Shown in pieces: positions 15,554-24,313 of a DNA stretch of 36,221 bases. The notes beneath the pieces are model-generated. The model saw only the letters and a list, made by a program, of their open reading frames with translations. It was not told the DNA's origin and did not search any database. Source of the DNA: Myxococcales bacterium (GTDB lineage Bacteria; Myxococcota_A; Polyangia; Polyangiales; Polyangiaceae); contig SYFR01000488.1 in assembly GCA_005800325.1 (NCBI GenBank), positions 1 to 36,221 of the forward strand, in the 5' to 3' direction. A program made the translations under genes and the position numbers. Within the stretch, counting starts at the first letter, position 1. Every line of letters begins with the position of its first letter.

Positions 15554-16998
15554 GTCGCGCGCGTCGCCGAGCTTGGCTCCGTCGCGGGCTCGTGCTCGTG
15601 GCCGCGGCTCTGAGCGTGCCCGTGCTCATTCATCTCGTGGCGCTTGCGAGGAGTGCGACGGTCGTGCCGCAGGTCGCGGTCTCGAGCGGCGTGCCTTCGG
15701 TGGCGGCGGACGATCCGGGGCGGCGCGAGGTCGCTCGCTCGTATGCCCGCATGCGCGGCAACATTCGCGAGGTGCGCCTCGCGGGCAGTCCTAGCGAGGC
15801 GGGGGCAGCGCACGGCAAGCTGCTCTACGACGATCAGCGCGCCATCGAGAGCGCGATGCACGACGCCTTTCGCCAATACGTGCCCTCGAGCCTCGCGCGT
15901 GCGGCGATCGTCGACTTGGCGCGCCTGCGATTCGGCGCATTCGATGGGCAGATGAGCGAGGATCGGCGCCAAGAGATCGCGGCGCAGGCCGCGCAGTTCG
16001 TGCCGGATCCGTTCACGTCGCTGATGCCGACCTACCCGCGATTTCTCTACCTTCACTCGCTCTACGACATCCTGCTCGCCTTCGAGCACTCGCCACTTCT
16101 CGGGTGCACGAGCTTCGTCCTCGGACCGGAGGCGACGTTGAGCGGGCACACGCTCGTCGGGCGCAACTTCGACTTCGAGGGGCCGAGCGTGCTCGAGGCG
16201 CACAAGACCGTGTTCCTTGTCGGCGGAGACGGTCCCGTGCCGTACGCGACCGTGTCGTGGCCCGGCTTCGTCGGCGCCGCGACCGGCATGAACGCCGAAG
16301 GAGTCGCGATCGTGGTGCACGGCGCGCGCGCCGGAGAGGTGCGTAATCGCGGCGCTCCCGTTGCCCACACCGTGCGCTGGCTCCTGGCCCATGCGACGAC
16401 GACGAGCGACGCCGTCGGCAGACTGGGCGAGCTTCATCCGCTCGTGCCGCACATGCTGCTCGTCGTCGACGCGTCGGGCGACGCCGCGGTGGTCGAGCGC
16501 GTGCCGGGGCACCCGCCGTTCGTTCGGTGGCGCGCAGGCCCGACGCTTTGGCTGACGAACCACTTCGAAGGACCGCACGCGTCCGATCCGAAGAACCAGC
16601 GAGTTCGCAACACGACGTCGACGCTCGCGCGCGCCGGAAGGGTCGCCGAGCTCTTGGCGGGCACGCGCGCGGCACGGCTCGAAGACGCGGTGTCCCTCTT
16701 GCGCGATCGCAGCGCACGAGGAGGCGGCGAGCTGCCGCTCGGCCATCGCAGCGCCATCGATGCGCTCATCGCGACGCACGCCGTCGTCATGGACACGACC
16801 CGCCGCAGCCTCTGGGTGAGCGAGGGCCCGCACGCGCTCGGCCGCTTCGTGCGTTTCGACCTGCGCGAGCTGCTCGATCCCGCGTTCGAGCCGCGTGGCG
16901 CGGCGTCGGTCGAGGCCGTGCCGGCGGCGCCGCTCCTCGCGAGCGGGCAGTTTTCCGCCTGGCGTGAGCGCGGCGCTCCGCACGAGGGCGTGGAATGA
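15550..16998 (+). CDS. Peptidase C45 / acyl-CoA:6-APA acyltransferase-like Ntn hydrolase
   Basis: 482 aa from the ATG at 15550, overlapping the glycosyltransferase stop (ATGA). The N terminus (RRRAWLRRGLVLVAAALSVPVLIHLVAL) is a signal anchor or membrane helix. The family signature is LLGCTSFVLG with Cys at residue 186, then HTLVGRNFDFEG, 'GFVGAATGMNAEGVAIVVHG', and a late 'LWLTNHF' block. In penicillin acyltransferase relatives the chain is cut before this Cys, which becomes the N-terminal nucleophile for amide hydrolysis or acyl transfer. Conservation of G-C-T-S and the following N-F-D makes activity likely. It probably works on the outer face of the inner membrane on an acylated envelope molecule made or exported by its operon. 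Confidence 0.87.
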   Translation: MSRARRRAWLRRGLVLVAAALSVPVLIHLVALARSATVVPQVAVSSGVPSVAADDPGRREVARSYARMRGNIREVRLAGSPSEAGAAHGKLLYDDQRAIESAMHDAFRQYVPSSLARAAIVDLARLRFGAFDGQMSEDRRQEIAAQAAQFVPDPFTSLMPTYPRFLYLHSLYDILLAFEHSPLLGCTSFVLGPEATLSGHTLVGRNFDFEGPSVLEAHKTVFLVGGDGPVPYATVSWPGFVGAATGMNAEGVAIVVHGARAGEVRNRGAPVAHTVRWLLAHATTTSDAVGRLGELHPLVPHMLLVVDASGDAAVVERVPGHPPFVRWRAGPTLWLTNHFEGPHASDPKNQRVRNTTSTLARAGRVAELLAGTRAARLEDAVSLLRDRSARGGGELPLGHRSAIDALIATHAVVMDTTRRSLWVSEGPHALGRFVRFDLRELLDPAFEPRGAASVEAVPAAPLLASGQFSAWRERGAPHEGVE

Positions 16999-17714
16999 TG
17001 AAGGCCGATCGGACCCGCGCGATGCGCCTCTCTCGAAAAAGCGCGATGCTCCTTTCTCGAAGGAGCTGGATGAAGGCGGCAGTCGCAGCGGCGGCCATGC
17101 ATGGCACGCAGGGCTTCGCCACCGGGGCGACCCACGCGCGCGAGGCCTCGGACACCGACGAGGCGCTGCGTGCGATCGCGGCCGCGCGAGCCGACGTGCG
17201 CACCCTCACCGCGCGTTTTTCGCAGCATCGAGCCATCGGCCTCTTGGCCGCGGAGGTCAAGAGCGAGGGCCGGCTCTGGCTCGTGCGTCCCGACAAGCTG
17301 CGCTGGGAGCTCGCCGCGCCCGACTCGGTGACGTATTGGATCGGGCCTTTTGGCCTCGCGGTCCGCAGCGCCGACGGAGTGACCAAGGTCGGCAAGGCGG
17401 CGGCGGGGCGGTTTGGCGCCGTGCTCGACGATCTCCTCGTCATGCTCGGCGGCGATCTCCGCACGCTCGCGAAGCGCTACGCGATCGAGCCCAAGCGCGA
17501 GGGACGGGAGCTCGTGCTCGCGTTCTCGCCGACGGACCCGGAGCGGAAGAAGCGGCTCACCCGGCTCGTCCTTCGAGCGAGCGCGGAGGAGCCGTGGCGC
17601 GTCGTGCGCATCGAGCTCTTCGAGCCGAACGGCGACAAGAGCGACATCGCGTTCAATCAAGTCGCGAAGAACGAGCCCATCGAGGCGTCGGTGATGACGC
17701 CGCCCGCGAAGTGA
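16995..17714 (+). CDS. LolA-like outer-membrane lipoprotein carrier with Tat-like signal
   Basis: 239 aa from ATG 16995, overlapping the C45 gene stop (ATGA). LolA-fold features are 'ARADVRTLTARFSQHRAIGLLAAEVKSEGRLWLVRPDKLRWEL' (the family's 'TL-A-F-Q----L-----S-G-L---RP--LRW' block), 'DGVTKVG', and 'RRLTRLVLRA...VVRIELFEPNGDKSDIAFNQV'. LolA-type proteins carry lipids or lipoproteins through the periplasm. The N-terminal region contains SRRSWMKAAVAAAA, which fits a twin-arginine signal (S-R-R-x-F/W-M-K) with a weak hydrophobic core; true LolA uses Sec. The first 25 residues include an 8-aa near-duplicate (AMRLSRKS / AMLLSRRS). In this operon it is probably a dedicated carrier for an envelope lipid, not the housekeeping LolA. 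Confidence 0.88.
   Translation: MMKADRTRAMRLSRKSAMLLSRRSWMKAAVAAAAMHGTQGFATGATHAREASDTDEALRAIAAARADVRTLTARFSQHRAIGLLAAEVKSEGRLWLVRPDKLRWELAAPDSVTYWIGPFGLAVRSADGVTKVGKAAAGRFGAVLDDLLVMLGGDLRTLAKRYAIEPKREGRELVLAFSPTDPERKKRLTRLVLRASAEEPWRVVRIELFEPNGDKSDIAFNQVAKNEPIEASVMTPPAK
17020..17067 (+). repeat. 24-bp imperfect tandem duplication in LolA-like signal region
   Basis: CGATGCGCCTCTCTCGAAAA... (17020-17043) and CGATGCTCCTTTCTCGAAGG... (17044-17067) align over 24 bp with six differences. They encode AMRLSRKS and AMLLSRRS; the second copy carries the twin Arg. Confidence 0.7.
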
Positions 17715-17729
17715 GCGGCGCGCCGTCGC

Positions 17730-20138
17730 TCAGAGCATCGACACCGGATCCACGTCGATGACGGCCTGCGCCTTGCGATCGAGCTCGGTGAGGCGCGCGG
17801 CGATCTCGCTCAGCACTCCGCGCAACGGGCCTCGCTCTCGCGAGCGCAGGAGCACGCGAAACCGAAATTGGTTACGCGTCTTGGCGATCGGCGCCGGCGC
17901 GGGGCCGAGCACCTCAACCTCGCGTGCGCTCACGGCCTTCGTCGCTCGGGCGCGCGCCGCGATCTGCGCGGCGGCGGAGCGCGCCACCTCCTCGTCGATG
18001 GCCGACACGCGCACGAGGGCGAGTCGCTGATGCGGCGGATACCCAGCGGCGAGGCGATCGAGCAACTCAGCGGCGAGGAACCCATCGACATCGTGGCGTG
18101 CCGCGAAGGTGAGCGCCGGATGGTCGGGGTTGTACGTCTGGATGACGACGCGACCGGGTCGCTCGTGCCTGCCGGCGCGCCCGGCGACCTGCACGAGCAG
18201 CTGAAATCCCCGCTCGGCCGCGCGAAAATCGGGCATTCCGAGCGCGGTGTCCGCGTTGACGACGCCCACGAGCGTTACGCATGGGAGATCGTGTCCCTTC
18301 GTCACCATCTGCGTGCCGACGAGGATATCGAGCTCACCGCGGCGCATCTGGTCGAGGATCGCCGCCGAGCGCGCGCCCTGGGCCACGTCGCGATCGAGGC
18401 GGCCGACGCGCGCCGCGGGAAACGCCGCTCGCAGCGAGGCCTCGAGCTTCTCCGTCCCGAGGCCCTCGAGCTCGAGCTTCGAGGAGCCGCATGTACACGT
18501 CTTCGGAAGGCGCGCCGCAAAATCGCAGGTGTGGCATCGCAGCCGCTGCTCGCCGCGGTGAAACGTGAGCGACACCGAGCACAGGCGGCACTGCATCAAG
18601 ACGCCGCACGCCTGGCACACGATGGCCGGCGCGAAGCCGCGGCGGTTCAAGAACACGATGCTCTGCTCGCCCGCTCGGAGCGTGGCCTCGAGCGCGCGGT
18701 GCAGCGGCAGAGACAGGTACCGCTCGCCGCTCGGCCCGGCACCAATGCGGCGAAGATCGACCAGCTCGATCGTCGGCAGGGTCGCGCGCGTGGCACGCTC
18801 CGGCAAGTCGAGCCTCTCGGCGCGACCGCTGCGACTGAGCGCGATCGACTCGAGCGACGGGGTCGCAGAGCCGAGCACGCAGACGGCGCCCGCGCGATGT
18901 GCGCGCAAGAGCGCCATGTCGCGCGCGTGGTACCGAACACCCTCTTCCTGCTTGAACGAGCCGTCGTGCTCCTCGTCCACGACGACGAGCCCGAGGTCAG
19001 AGACCGGCGCGAACAGCGCCGAGCGCGCCCCGACCGCGATCTTCAGCGTGCCGTCGCGAAGCTCGCGCCACATGCGATGGCGCGCCGAGCCTTTGAGCCC
19101 GCTGTGAAGCACGCCGACCTCGTCGCCGAAGCGCGCGCGGAAGCGACCCACGAGCTGCGGAGTAAGCGCGATCTCCGGCACCAGCACGATCGCGCTCTTT
19201 CCGAGATCGCGGCACTCGGCGATCGCTCGCATGTACCCCTCGGTCTTGCCGCTGCCGGTCACTCCGACGAGGACGAACGCGCCCGCTTGCCCGTCGCGAA
19301 GACGCGCGGCAATTCGTGAGACGCATGCGGCTTGCAGGGCCGTCGGTTCGGGGGGCGGCTCGCGCGGGACGTCGCCGTCGAAGCGCGCGCCCTCCGCGAT
19401 GTCCGAGCGTTGCGCGGTGAGGACGAGCCCAAGCTGCTCGAGCTTGGCGACGGCGACGCGGGCGTTGCCGAACTGGCGCGCGAGGGCCGACACCTTCGCA
19501 TCACCGTGCGCGCGAAGGAACGCGAGGACGAGCGCGGCCTGACCTCGCAAGGATCCCGGCGCTTCGAGGGCGTCCGTCGCCGTGGCGAAGGTGACGACGC
19601 GGCCGAACGCGCGCGCGTGGCCCGGTGCTTCGCCCGCCGCGAGCTCGCCTTGCGCGGCGAGCCGAGCGATCGACTCACGCTCGACGACAGGGAGCGCGAG
19701 TCGCAGCGCCTCGCCGATCGGCGCGTAGTAGTAGCGCGCGAGCTCCTCGAGGAATCGCAAGAGCTCGACGGGCAAGACGGGCGCCGCGTCGACGAGCTCG
19801 AGGAGTGGCTTCAGCCGATGGATCGGGAGCGACGGCACTCGCTCGCCGACGCTCAGGACGACGCCCGCTACCTTGCGGTGGCCAAGAGCGCAGAGCACGC
19901 GCGAGCCGGGCACGACGCTCGCACGCAGCCGCTCGGGCACCGTGTAGCTGAAGGCCATCCCGAGCGGCACGGGGATGGCGACATCCGCGAGCCATACCGG
20001 CGTCGCGGCGGGGGCGCTCGAAGACTCGTCGGGTAGGTCCCGCGTGCCGCGCCTCGAAGCCTCGTCGGACAGGTCCCGCTTGCCGCGCCTCGAAGCCTCG
20101 TCGGACAGGTCCCGCTTGCCGCGCCTCGCGCCGGTCAC
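17730..20138 (-). CDS. priA: Primosomal protein N' (replication restart helicase)
   Basis: 802 aa from GTG 20138, which overlaps the Kelch gene stop as GTGA; the track's longer start lies inside that gene. PriA reloads the replisome at stalled forks by 3'-5' helicase action. After 40 repeat residues comes the DNA-binding domain (VWLADVAIPVPLGMAFSYTV), then Walker A GVTGSGKTE, DEEH box VVVDEEHDGSFKQ, 'VLGSATPSLES', a zinc region with eight Cys (CQAC, CRLC, CHTC, CTC), 'LVGTQMVTKGHDLPCVTLVG', and 'QVAGRAGRHERPG'. All helicase and zinc motifs look intact. Residues 5-40 are three copies of RRGKRDLSDEAS, not part of the usual PriA N terminus. It converges with the LolA-like gene across only 15 bp. 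Confidence 0.95.
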   Translation of the reverse strand: MTGARRGKRDLSDEASRRGKRDLSDEASRRGTRDLPDESSSAPAATPVWLADVAIPVPLGMAFSYTVPERLRASVVPGSRVLCALGHRKVAGVVLSVGERVPSLPIHRLKPLLELVDAAPVLPVELLRFLEELARYYYAPIGEALRLALPVVERESIARLAAQGELAAGEAPGHARAFGRVVTFATATDALEAPGSLRGQAALVLAFLRAHGDAKVSALARQFGNARVAVAKLEQLGLVLTAQRSDIAEGARFDGDVPREPPPEPTALQAACVSRIAARLRDGQAGAFVLVGVTGSGKTEGYMRAIAECRDLGKSAIVLVPEIALTPQLVGRFRARFGDEVGVLHSGLKGSARHRMWRELRDGTLKIAVGARSALFAPVSDLGLVVVDEEHDGSFKQEEGVRYHARDMALLRAHRAGAVCVLGSATPSLESIALSRSGRAERLDLPERATRATLPTIELVDLRRIGAGPSGERYLSLPLHRALEATLRAGEQSIVFLNRRGFAPAIVCQACGVLMQCRLCSVSLTFHRGEQRLRCHTCDFAARLPKTCTCGSSKLELEGLGTEKLEASLRAAFPAARVGRLDRDVAQGARSAAILDQMRRGELDILVGTQMVTKGHDLPCVTLVGVVNADTALGMPDFRAAERGFQLLVQVAGRAGRHERPGRVVIQTYNPDHPALTFAARHDVDGFLAAELLDRLAAGYPPHQRLALVRVSAIDEEVARSAAAQIAARARATKAVSAREVEVLGPAPAPIAKTRNQFRFRVLLRSRERGPLRGVLSEIAARLTELDRKAQAVIDVDPVSML
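20019..20126 (-). repeat. 36-bp tandem repeat, three copies, at the PriA N terminus
   Basis: Three 36-bp units directly after the GTG start of priA encode RRGKRDLSDEAS, RRGKRDLSDEAS and RRGTRDLPDESS. Two are nearly identical at DNA level and the third is slightly diverged. They lie in the overlap zone just past the Kelch gene stop. Confidence 0.95.
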
Positions 20139-21724
20139 GGGGAATAGACGGCGCCGTCGGCGAGGCTCCCGTTCGCTCCTCGTCCGCCCCAGACGAGCAT
20201 CTTGGTGCCGGTCGAGACCGCGGTGTGCTCGTCGCGTGCGGCGATGGGGAGGGACGGCGTACTCTTTTCCCACGCGTTGAGCGAGGGCACGAAGACCGCG
20301 CCGGTGCCGAGTGGACCGTTCGGGTCGCGTCCGCCCCACACGATCATGCGCTTGACCCCCTCGAGCCAAACGGCGCTGTGGCCGGCGCGCCCGGTGATGA
20401 AGCCGGGCTGATCGAACTTCGCCTGCCACGGCACGGCGCTCGCGGGATCGTACGCTGCGCCGTCATTGAGGAAGCTGCTCGCGTCGCGGCCGCCGAACAC
20501 GAGCACCCGTGAGCCATCGAACACCGCGGTGTGCTCCGCGCGCGCGGAGAGCTCGCCGATTTGCGACAGCGGCGTCCAGGCGTCGCCCTTCGGCGCGTAG
20601 AGGAACGCACCGGCGACACCGCCGCTCGGAAAATACTGCCCCGTGGCGATGGGGGACATGTTCGCGCCGTAGGCGTCGCCGAACCCGCCGAACACCATCA
20701 TTGCTCCGTCCTTGAGGATGTTCGCGGTGTGGTCGCGGCGCGCGATCACAGGGAGCAATCCGATCGTCGACATCGGCGACCACGAGTCCGAGGCCGGCGT
20801 GTACGTGTAGCCGGTAAAAAGAAATGCGCCGGCGTCGTTCGCGTCGCCGCCCCAGACGAACATCTGCGTGCCGGTCCAGAGCGCCGTGTGTCGCACGCGC
20901 GGGGCGGGGCCGAGCTGCGACGAGACGGCGGTCCACTTGTTGGTCGCGGGGTCGAAGCGCGCGCCGTCGCCGAGCGTCGAGCCGTCCACGGATTGCCCGC
21001 CCCAAACGATCATCTCGGTGCCGGTCCACACGGCAGTTGCCCTGACGCGTGGCGACGGCGCAGCGGCGAGCGCGATCGGTGTCCACGTGCGCGTCGCCAG
21101 GTCGTACATCCCGCCGTCTGCGAGCGCGCTCATGGGCGAGCCATCGGGCGTGCCGCCCCACACGACCATCTTCGTCCCGGTCCAGACGGCGACATGTTGC
21201 GAGCGCGGCGACGGCGCTCCCTCCGGCGCGATCGGCTCCCACGGATCCGTGCAGGCGCCGCCGAAGCAGAGCCCGAAGCAGGTATGCCCGCATTGGCCGC
21301 AGTCGTCGGGAGCGGTCGCGACGTCGACGCAGTGGTTCGGCCCGCAGTACGTTTCGCCGCCGGGGCACACGCACTCGGCTTTGCTGCACACCGTGCCGGG
21401 CTTGGCGGCGCAGTCGCCGACCACGAGGCACTCGACGCACTCGCGCTTGGCGGTGTCGCAGACGCTCGCCGGCTCGGCGCAGTCGCTGTTCGAGATGCAA
21501 GCGCCCGCGCTGCCGCCGGCTCCTCCGCCGCCACCCGGGCCCGTCGTCGTCGTGGCTCCGGGGCCCGCGATCGTCTCGGTAGGCTCGAGCCGGACCGCGT
21601 CCGCGCAGCCGTCGAGCACCGCGATCGCGAGAGCCAGCGATGCGGCACCTCGGAGGCCGATCCGGAGGGTGCGCCCGAATGCGCCCCACTGTGCTTCTCG
21701 TGAAATTCGAAGTCCGCTGACCAT
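20135..21724 (-). CDS. Kelch-repeat lipoprotein with Cys-rich N-terminal region
   Basis: 529 aa from ATG 21724. The signal (LRGAASLALAIAVLDGC) ends at a lipobox Cys near residue 40. Then comes a Thr/Gly linker (TTTTGPGGGGGAGGSAG), a Cys-rich segment (CISNSDCAEPASVCDTAK, CPGGETYCGPNHCVDV, CGQCGHTC), and about six Kelch-type blades. The blades repeat 'SPR-HTAVWTGT-M-VWGG----GS--DGA-YDPATN-W'. The fold would be a beta-propeller, and the Cys-rich part resembles metazoan-like disulphide modules common in myxobacterial surface proteins. It is probably exported and lipid-anchored, with a binding role; the ligand is unknown. Its stop overlaps the priA start, an odd pairing of a surface protein with a replication helicase. 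Confidence 0.9.
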   Translation of the reverse strand: MVSGLRISREAQWGAFGRTLRIGLRGAASLALAIAVLDGCADAVRLEPTETIAGPGATTTTGPGGGGGAGGSAGACISNSDCAEPASVCDTAKRECVECLVVGDCAAKPGTVCSKAECVCPGGETYCGPNHCVDVATAPDDCGQCGHTCFGLCFGGACTDPWEPIAPEGAPSPRSQHVAVWTGTKMVVWGGTPDGSPMSALADGGMYDLATRTWTPIALAAAPSPRVRATAVWTGTEMIVWGGQSVDGSTLGDGARFDPATNKWTAVSSQLGPAPRVRHTALWTGTQMFVWGGDANDAGAFLFTGYTYTPASDSWSPMSTIGLLPVIARRDHTANILKDGAMMVFGGFGDAYGANMSPIATGQYFPSGGVAGAFLYAPKGDAWTPLSQIGELSARAEHTAVFDGSRVLVFGGRDASSFLNDGAAYDPASAVPWQAKFDQPGFITGRAGHSAVWLEGVKRMIVWGGRDPNGPLGTGAVFVPSLNAWEKSTPSLPIAARDEHTAVSTGTKMLVWGGRGANGSLADGAVYSP

Positions 21725-21851
21725 GGTCTCTCTCCCGAGTCGAAAAAGCGCGAGCCGAGCCTAGCGCAAGGCCTCGGTGATGCGCGCAATTCGTCGCGTC
21801 CGCGCCGGCCGCTCTTTTCACCATCGAATCGGCAGGGTAAGAGCCACCGCG

Positions 21852-22463
21852 ATGACAAGGTTGCGCGCCGATCGCGAGCCGAGCCGAGTGCGCCTCTTCA
21901 CGGGCGCGCTCGCGGCGGTCGTGGCGCTCGCGCTCGCTGGCTGTCAGCCCGAGATCGGCGACGCGTGCGCGACCGCGCTCGATTGTTCGTCGCTCGGAGA
22001 GCGCCTCTGCGACGTGACGATGCCGGGGGGCTACTGCACGCAGTTCAACTGCGCGCCGGGCAGCTGCCCCGATGAGGCGGCCTGCATCCTGTTTCGCAAC
22101 GACGTCGATGCTGCCTGCCAGGGCGTCGACGACGGCAAGAGTGCGCGATTCTCGCAGGCGTTCTGCATGGTCGAGTGCGACGACGTGAGCGACTGCCGAG
22201 CCGGCTATGCGTGTCTCGCCCCATCCGAGCGAGGTGCGCGCGCCGTCGACAAAGACGAGGACGGCGCACCGGTCGTCGTGCGGATCTGCGTGCCCGCCAG
22301 CACGCCGGCGGAGCTGCCGAGCGAGCCGCCGGGCGTGTGCTCGCCCGGAGCTGCGCCGCCGCTCGTTCCGTATGTGCCAACGACCGGGACGACGAGCGCG
22401 ACTGGCGCGGGTGGTGCTGGCGGAGCTGAAGGAGTGGGCGGCAGCGGAGTCGGCGGCGGCTGA
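21852..22463 (+). CDS. Cys-rich predicted lipoprotein, function unknown
   Basis: 203 aa from the ATG at 21852. The signal LFTGALAAVVALALAGC is a textbook lipoprotein signal with lipobox LAGC. The mature part has about 13 further Cys in pairs ('GDACATALDCSSLGERLCDV', 'GYCTQFNCAPGSCPDEAAC', 'CMVECDDVSDCRAGYAC'). This resembles the myxobacterial 'C--DADC-----C-----GYC' modules also present in the Kelch protein across the divergent gap. The C terminus is a Gly/Ala/Thr-rich tail (TGAGGAGGAEGVGGSGVGGG). It is divergent from the Kelch lipoprotein with 127 bp between, so the two may share a promoter region. Confidence 0.82.
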   Translation: MTRLRADREPSRVRLFTGALAAVVALALAGCQPEIGDACATALDCSSLGERLCDVTMPGGYCTQFNCAPGSCPDEAACILFRNDVDAACQGVDDGKSARFSQAFCMVECDDVSDCRAGYACLAPSERGARAVDKDEDGAPVVVRICVPASTPAELPSEPPGVCSPGAAPPLVPYVPTTGTTSATGAGGAGGAEGVGGSGVGGG

Positions 22464-22535
22464 ACGGCGTGCCCGGTTGCGCGGGCCAGCAGCGAGCGGT
22501 CGCGCGCCCGGAGAGGGCGAGTCCCTGAGCACGTC

Positions 22536-23579
22536 ATGATCCCTTTCGTTCCCTCGGTGCGGACCCTCGAGGCGGCGCTCCGCGATTTGCGCCACGCCAA
22601 GGCGAGCGTGCGGCGCGCTGCCGCTGCGGATCTCGGCAGACAAGCGCCCGAACACCAGGACCGTGCGGTGGCCGCGCTCGTGGCAGCGCTCGCGCCCACG
22701 ACCGAGCCTGACGCCTCGGTTCGCGCCGCCGCCGCCGAGAGCCTCGCCTACCTGGAGGACGGCGCCGCGTGTGCGCCGCTGCTCGCCGCGGCCGAGGGCG
22801 ACCAGGACGTGCACGTGCGCGAGCTCGCCGTGATGGCGCTCGGCGCGCTCCTCCGTCGATCGCCTGGCGACGAGTCGCTCCTCGCCTATTTGTCGCGTGC
22901 GCTCGAAGATCCCGAGCCGCGCATCCGGTTTCAGGCCGTGATCGCCGTGGCGCGCGCCGCCGATCGTGAGCGGGCCATTGCGGCGCTCGTCGCCGCCACC
23001 GACGACGACGATCCGCTCGTGTGCCACATCGCGTTGCGCATGGGCGAAGAGCTCGGCGGAGAGGAGCTTCCGGTCCCGGCGCTCGTGTACGAGCGGGCGC
23101 GACGGCTCCTCGCGCACGAGGCTCCCGTCGTCCGCATCGCCGCCGCCATCGTGCGCGCGCGCGGCGGGGACAAGGCAGCGACGCCGCTGCTCGTCGACGT
23201 CGTCGAAGGACGTCTCGCCACGACCGAGGCCGAGGACGAGGCGGCGGCGATCGAGCTCGCCGGGGAGCTCGGCGTCGTCGCGGCGCGGCGGGGCCTCGAG
23301 CGTCGTGCGTTCGGGGGCGCGTTCGGCATCGGCGGCGACAGGTATGCGTGGCATGCGCGCGTGGCCCTCGCCCGTCTCGGTCATGCGCGAGCGATCGCGT
23401 GGATCCGCCGCGATTTGCGGGCTTTTTCGCGCGCGCGACGCACTCTCGCGGTCGCGGCGGCGGGGCGCGCGCGGCTCCTCGATGCGTCGCCCGAGCTCGA
23501 GGCGATGCAGGACGACGCTCGCCGCGCCGATCCGGACGCCGTGCGCGAGGCGCTCGCCCTGCTCAAAAGCGCGGTATAG
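22536..23579 (+). CDS. HEAT-repeat protein
   Basis: 347 aa from the ATG at 22536. It is almost wholly paired helices with the HEAT/PBS-lyase-type pattern: 'LRHAKASVRRAAAADLGRQAPE', 'DASVRAAAAESLAYLEDGAACAPLLAAAEG', 'DVHVRELAVMALGALLRRS', 'DPEPRIRFQAVIAVARAADRERAIAALVAATDDDDPLVCHIA'. About six to eight repeats are visible. Such proteins are scaffolds for protein contacts and have no catalytic motif. No signal peptide is present, so it is cytoplasmic. The partner is unknown. It precedes a membrane protein gene by 37 bp and the two may be co-transcribed. Confidence 0.88.
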   Translation: MIPFVPSVRTLEAALRDLRHAKASVRRAAAADLGRQAPEHQDRAVAALVAALAPTTEPDASVRAAAAESLAYLEDGAACAPLLAAAEGDQDVHVRELAVMALGALLRRSPGDESLLAYLSRALEDPEPRIRFQAVIAVARAADRERAIAALVAATDDDDPLVCHIALRMGEELGGEELPVPALVYERARRLLAHEAPVVRIAAAIVRARGGDKAATPLLVDVVEGRLATTEAEDEAAAIELAGELGVVAARRGLERRAFGGAFGIGGDRYAWHARVALARLGHARAIAWIRRDLRAFSRARRTLAVAAAGRARLLDASPELEAMQDDARRADPDAVREALALLKSAV

Positions 23580-23616
23580 GTCGCGCGCCGGCACCGCGCG
23601 CCGGAAAACCCGAGCC

Positions 23617-24297
23617 ATGCACCCGAACGACGACGCACCTCGCACGGGTGACGCGCCCTCGACGCCGCAGCCCGGCTCCGACGTGTTCTCGGCGGCGGAT
23701 CTCGAGCCGCCCGAGTGGGAGCTCGCCGCGCTCAGGCGGGCCCGCATCGATCGCGCGGCGACGACCGTGGCGGTCACGGCTCTCGGCGTCTTTGCGGGCG
23801 GGCTCGTCGCGCTCGGCGCCTGCGCCGCGCCGATGGTGTTTCGGCTCGCGCCGTACCCGTTCTCCGCGGACGCGATGGGCGCGGCCTTTCAGCGCTTCGA
23901 CGCGATCGCGGTCGGCTGCGCCCTCGTCGCGCTCGGCGCCGAAGTCGCGCGCACCCTCCTCGACGTCCGCGCCAGGAGCCCGCGTCCGCGGCCCGTGCGC
24001 ATCGTCGCGCGCGTGCGCCGCTACGTCGGCATGGTGCTGGCGGCGCTGGCGATGGTCGGCGCCGCGATGCTGACGCCCGAGATCTTGCGCCTTCATGGCG
24101 AGGGCGTGAGGCGCGGTGTCGGCGAGCGCGGACATGCGCTCGAGGCGACGCACCGCCGCGCGGAGCAGAACGGCAAGGCCTGCGTCGCGCTCGCCGTGCT
24201 GCTCATCGGGCTCCACGTCTTCACGTTGCGCTCGCCGCGCGACGAGGAAGGCGACGACGACGCGGAGGCGCCGCTTGCGCCCGGGCCTCGCGGTTGA
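23617..24297 (+). CDS. DUF4149/TMEM205-like membrane protein
   Basis: 226 aa from the ATG at 23617. An acidic, Pro-rich N-terminal tail of about 45 residues is followed by four predicted membrane helices, near residues 46-70 (TVAVTALGVFAGGLVALGAC), 88-108, 130-150 (VGMVLAALAMVGAAMLTPEI) and 187-203. The order 'G-L----G---AP-VF', 'F---D-IA', 'P-I--LH--G' and a late 'H---E----L---C' fits the DUF4149 (TMEM205-like) family, whose role in bacteria is unknown. The C-terminal tail is acidic. This is a by-eye family call of moderate strength. Confidence 0.72.
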   Translation: MHPNDDAPRTGDAPSTPQPGSDVFSAADLEPPEWELAALRRARIDRAATTVAVTALGVFAGGLVALGACAAPMVFRLAPYPFSADAMGAAFQRFDAIAVGCALVALGAEVARTLLDVRARSPRPRPVRIVARVRRYVGMVLAALAMVGAAMLTPEILRLHGEGVRRGVGERGHALEATHRRAEQNGKACVALAVLLIGLHVFTLRSPRDEEGDDDAEAPLAPGPRG

Positions 24298-24313
24298 AGG
24301 GTGAGGTGAATCG

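Noticed and set aside
17868-19319. 483-aa plus-strand ORF antisense to priA
   Set aside because: No motifs; explained by the high GC content of the opposite priA strand.
20463-23777. 1104-aa minus-strand ORF
   Set aside because: It is antisense or out of frame to the Kelch lipoprotein, the Cys-rich lipoprotein and the HEAT gene, all of which have clear signals or motifs. Composition is Arg-dominated.
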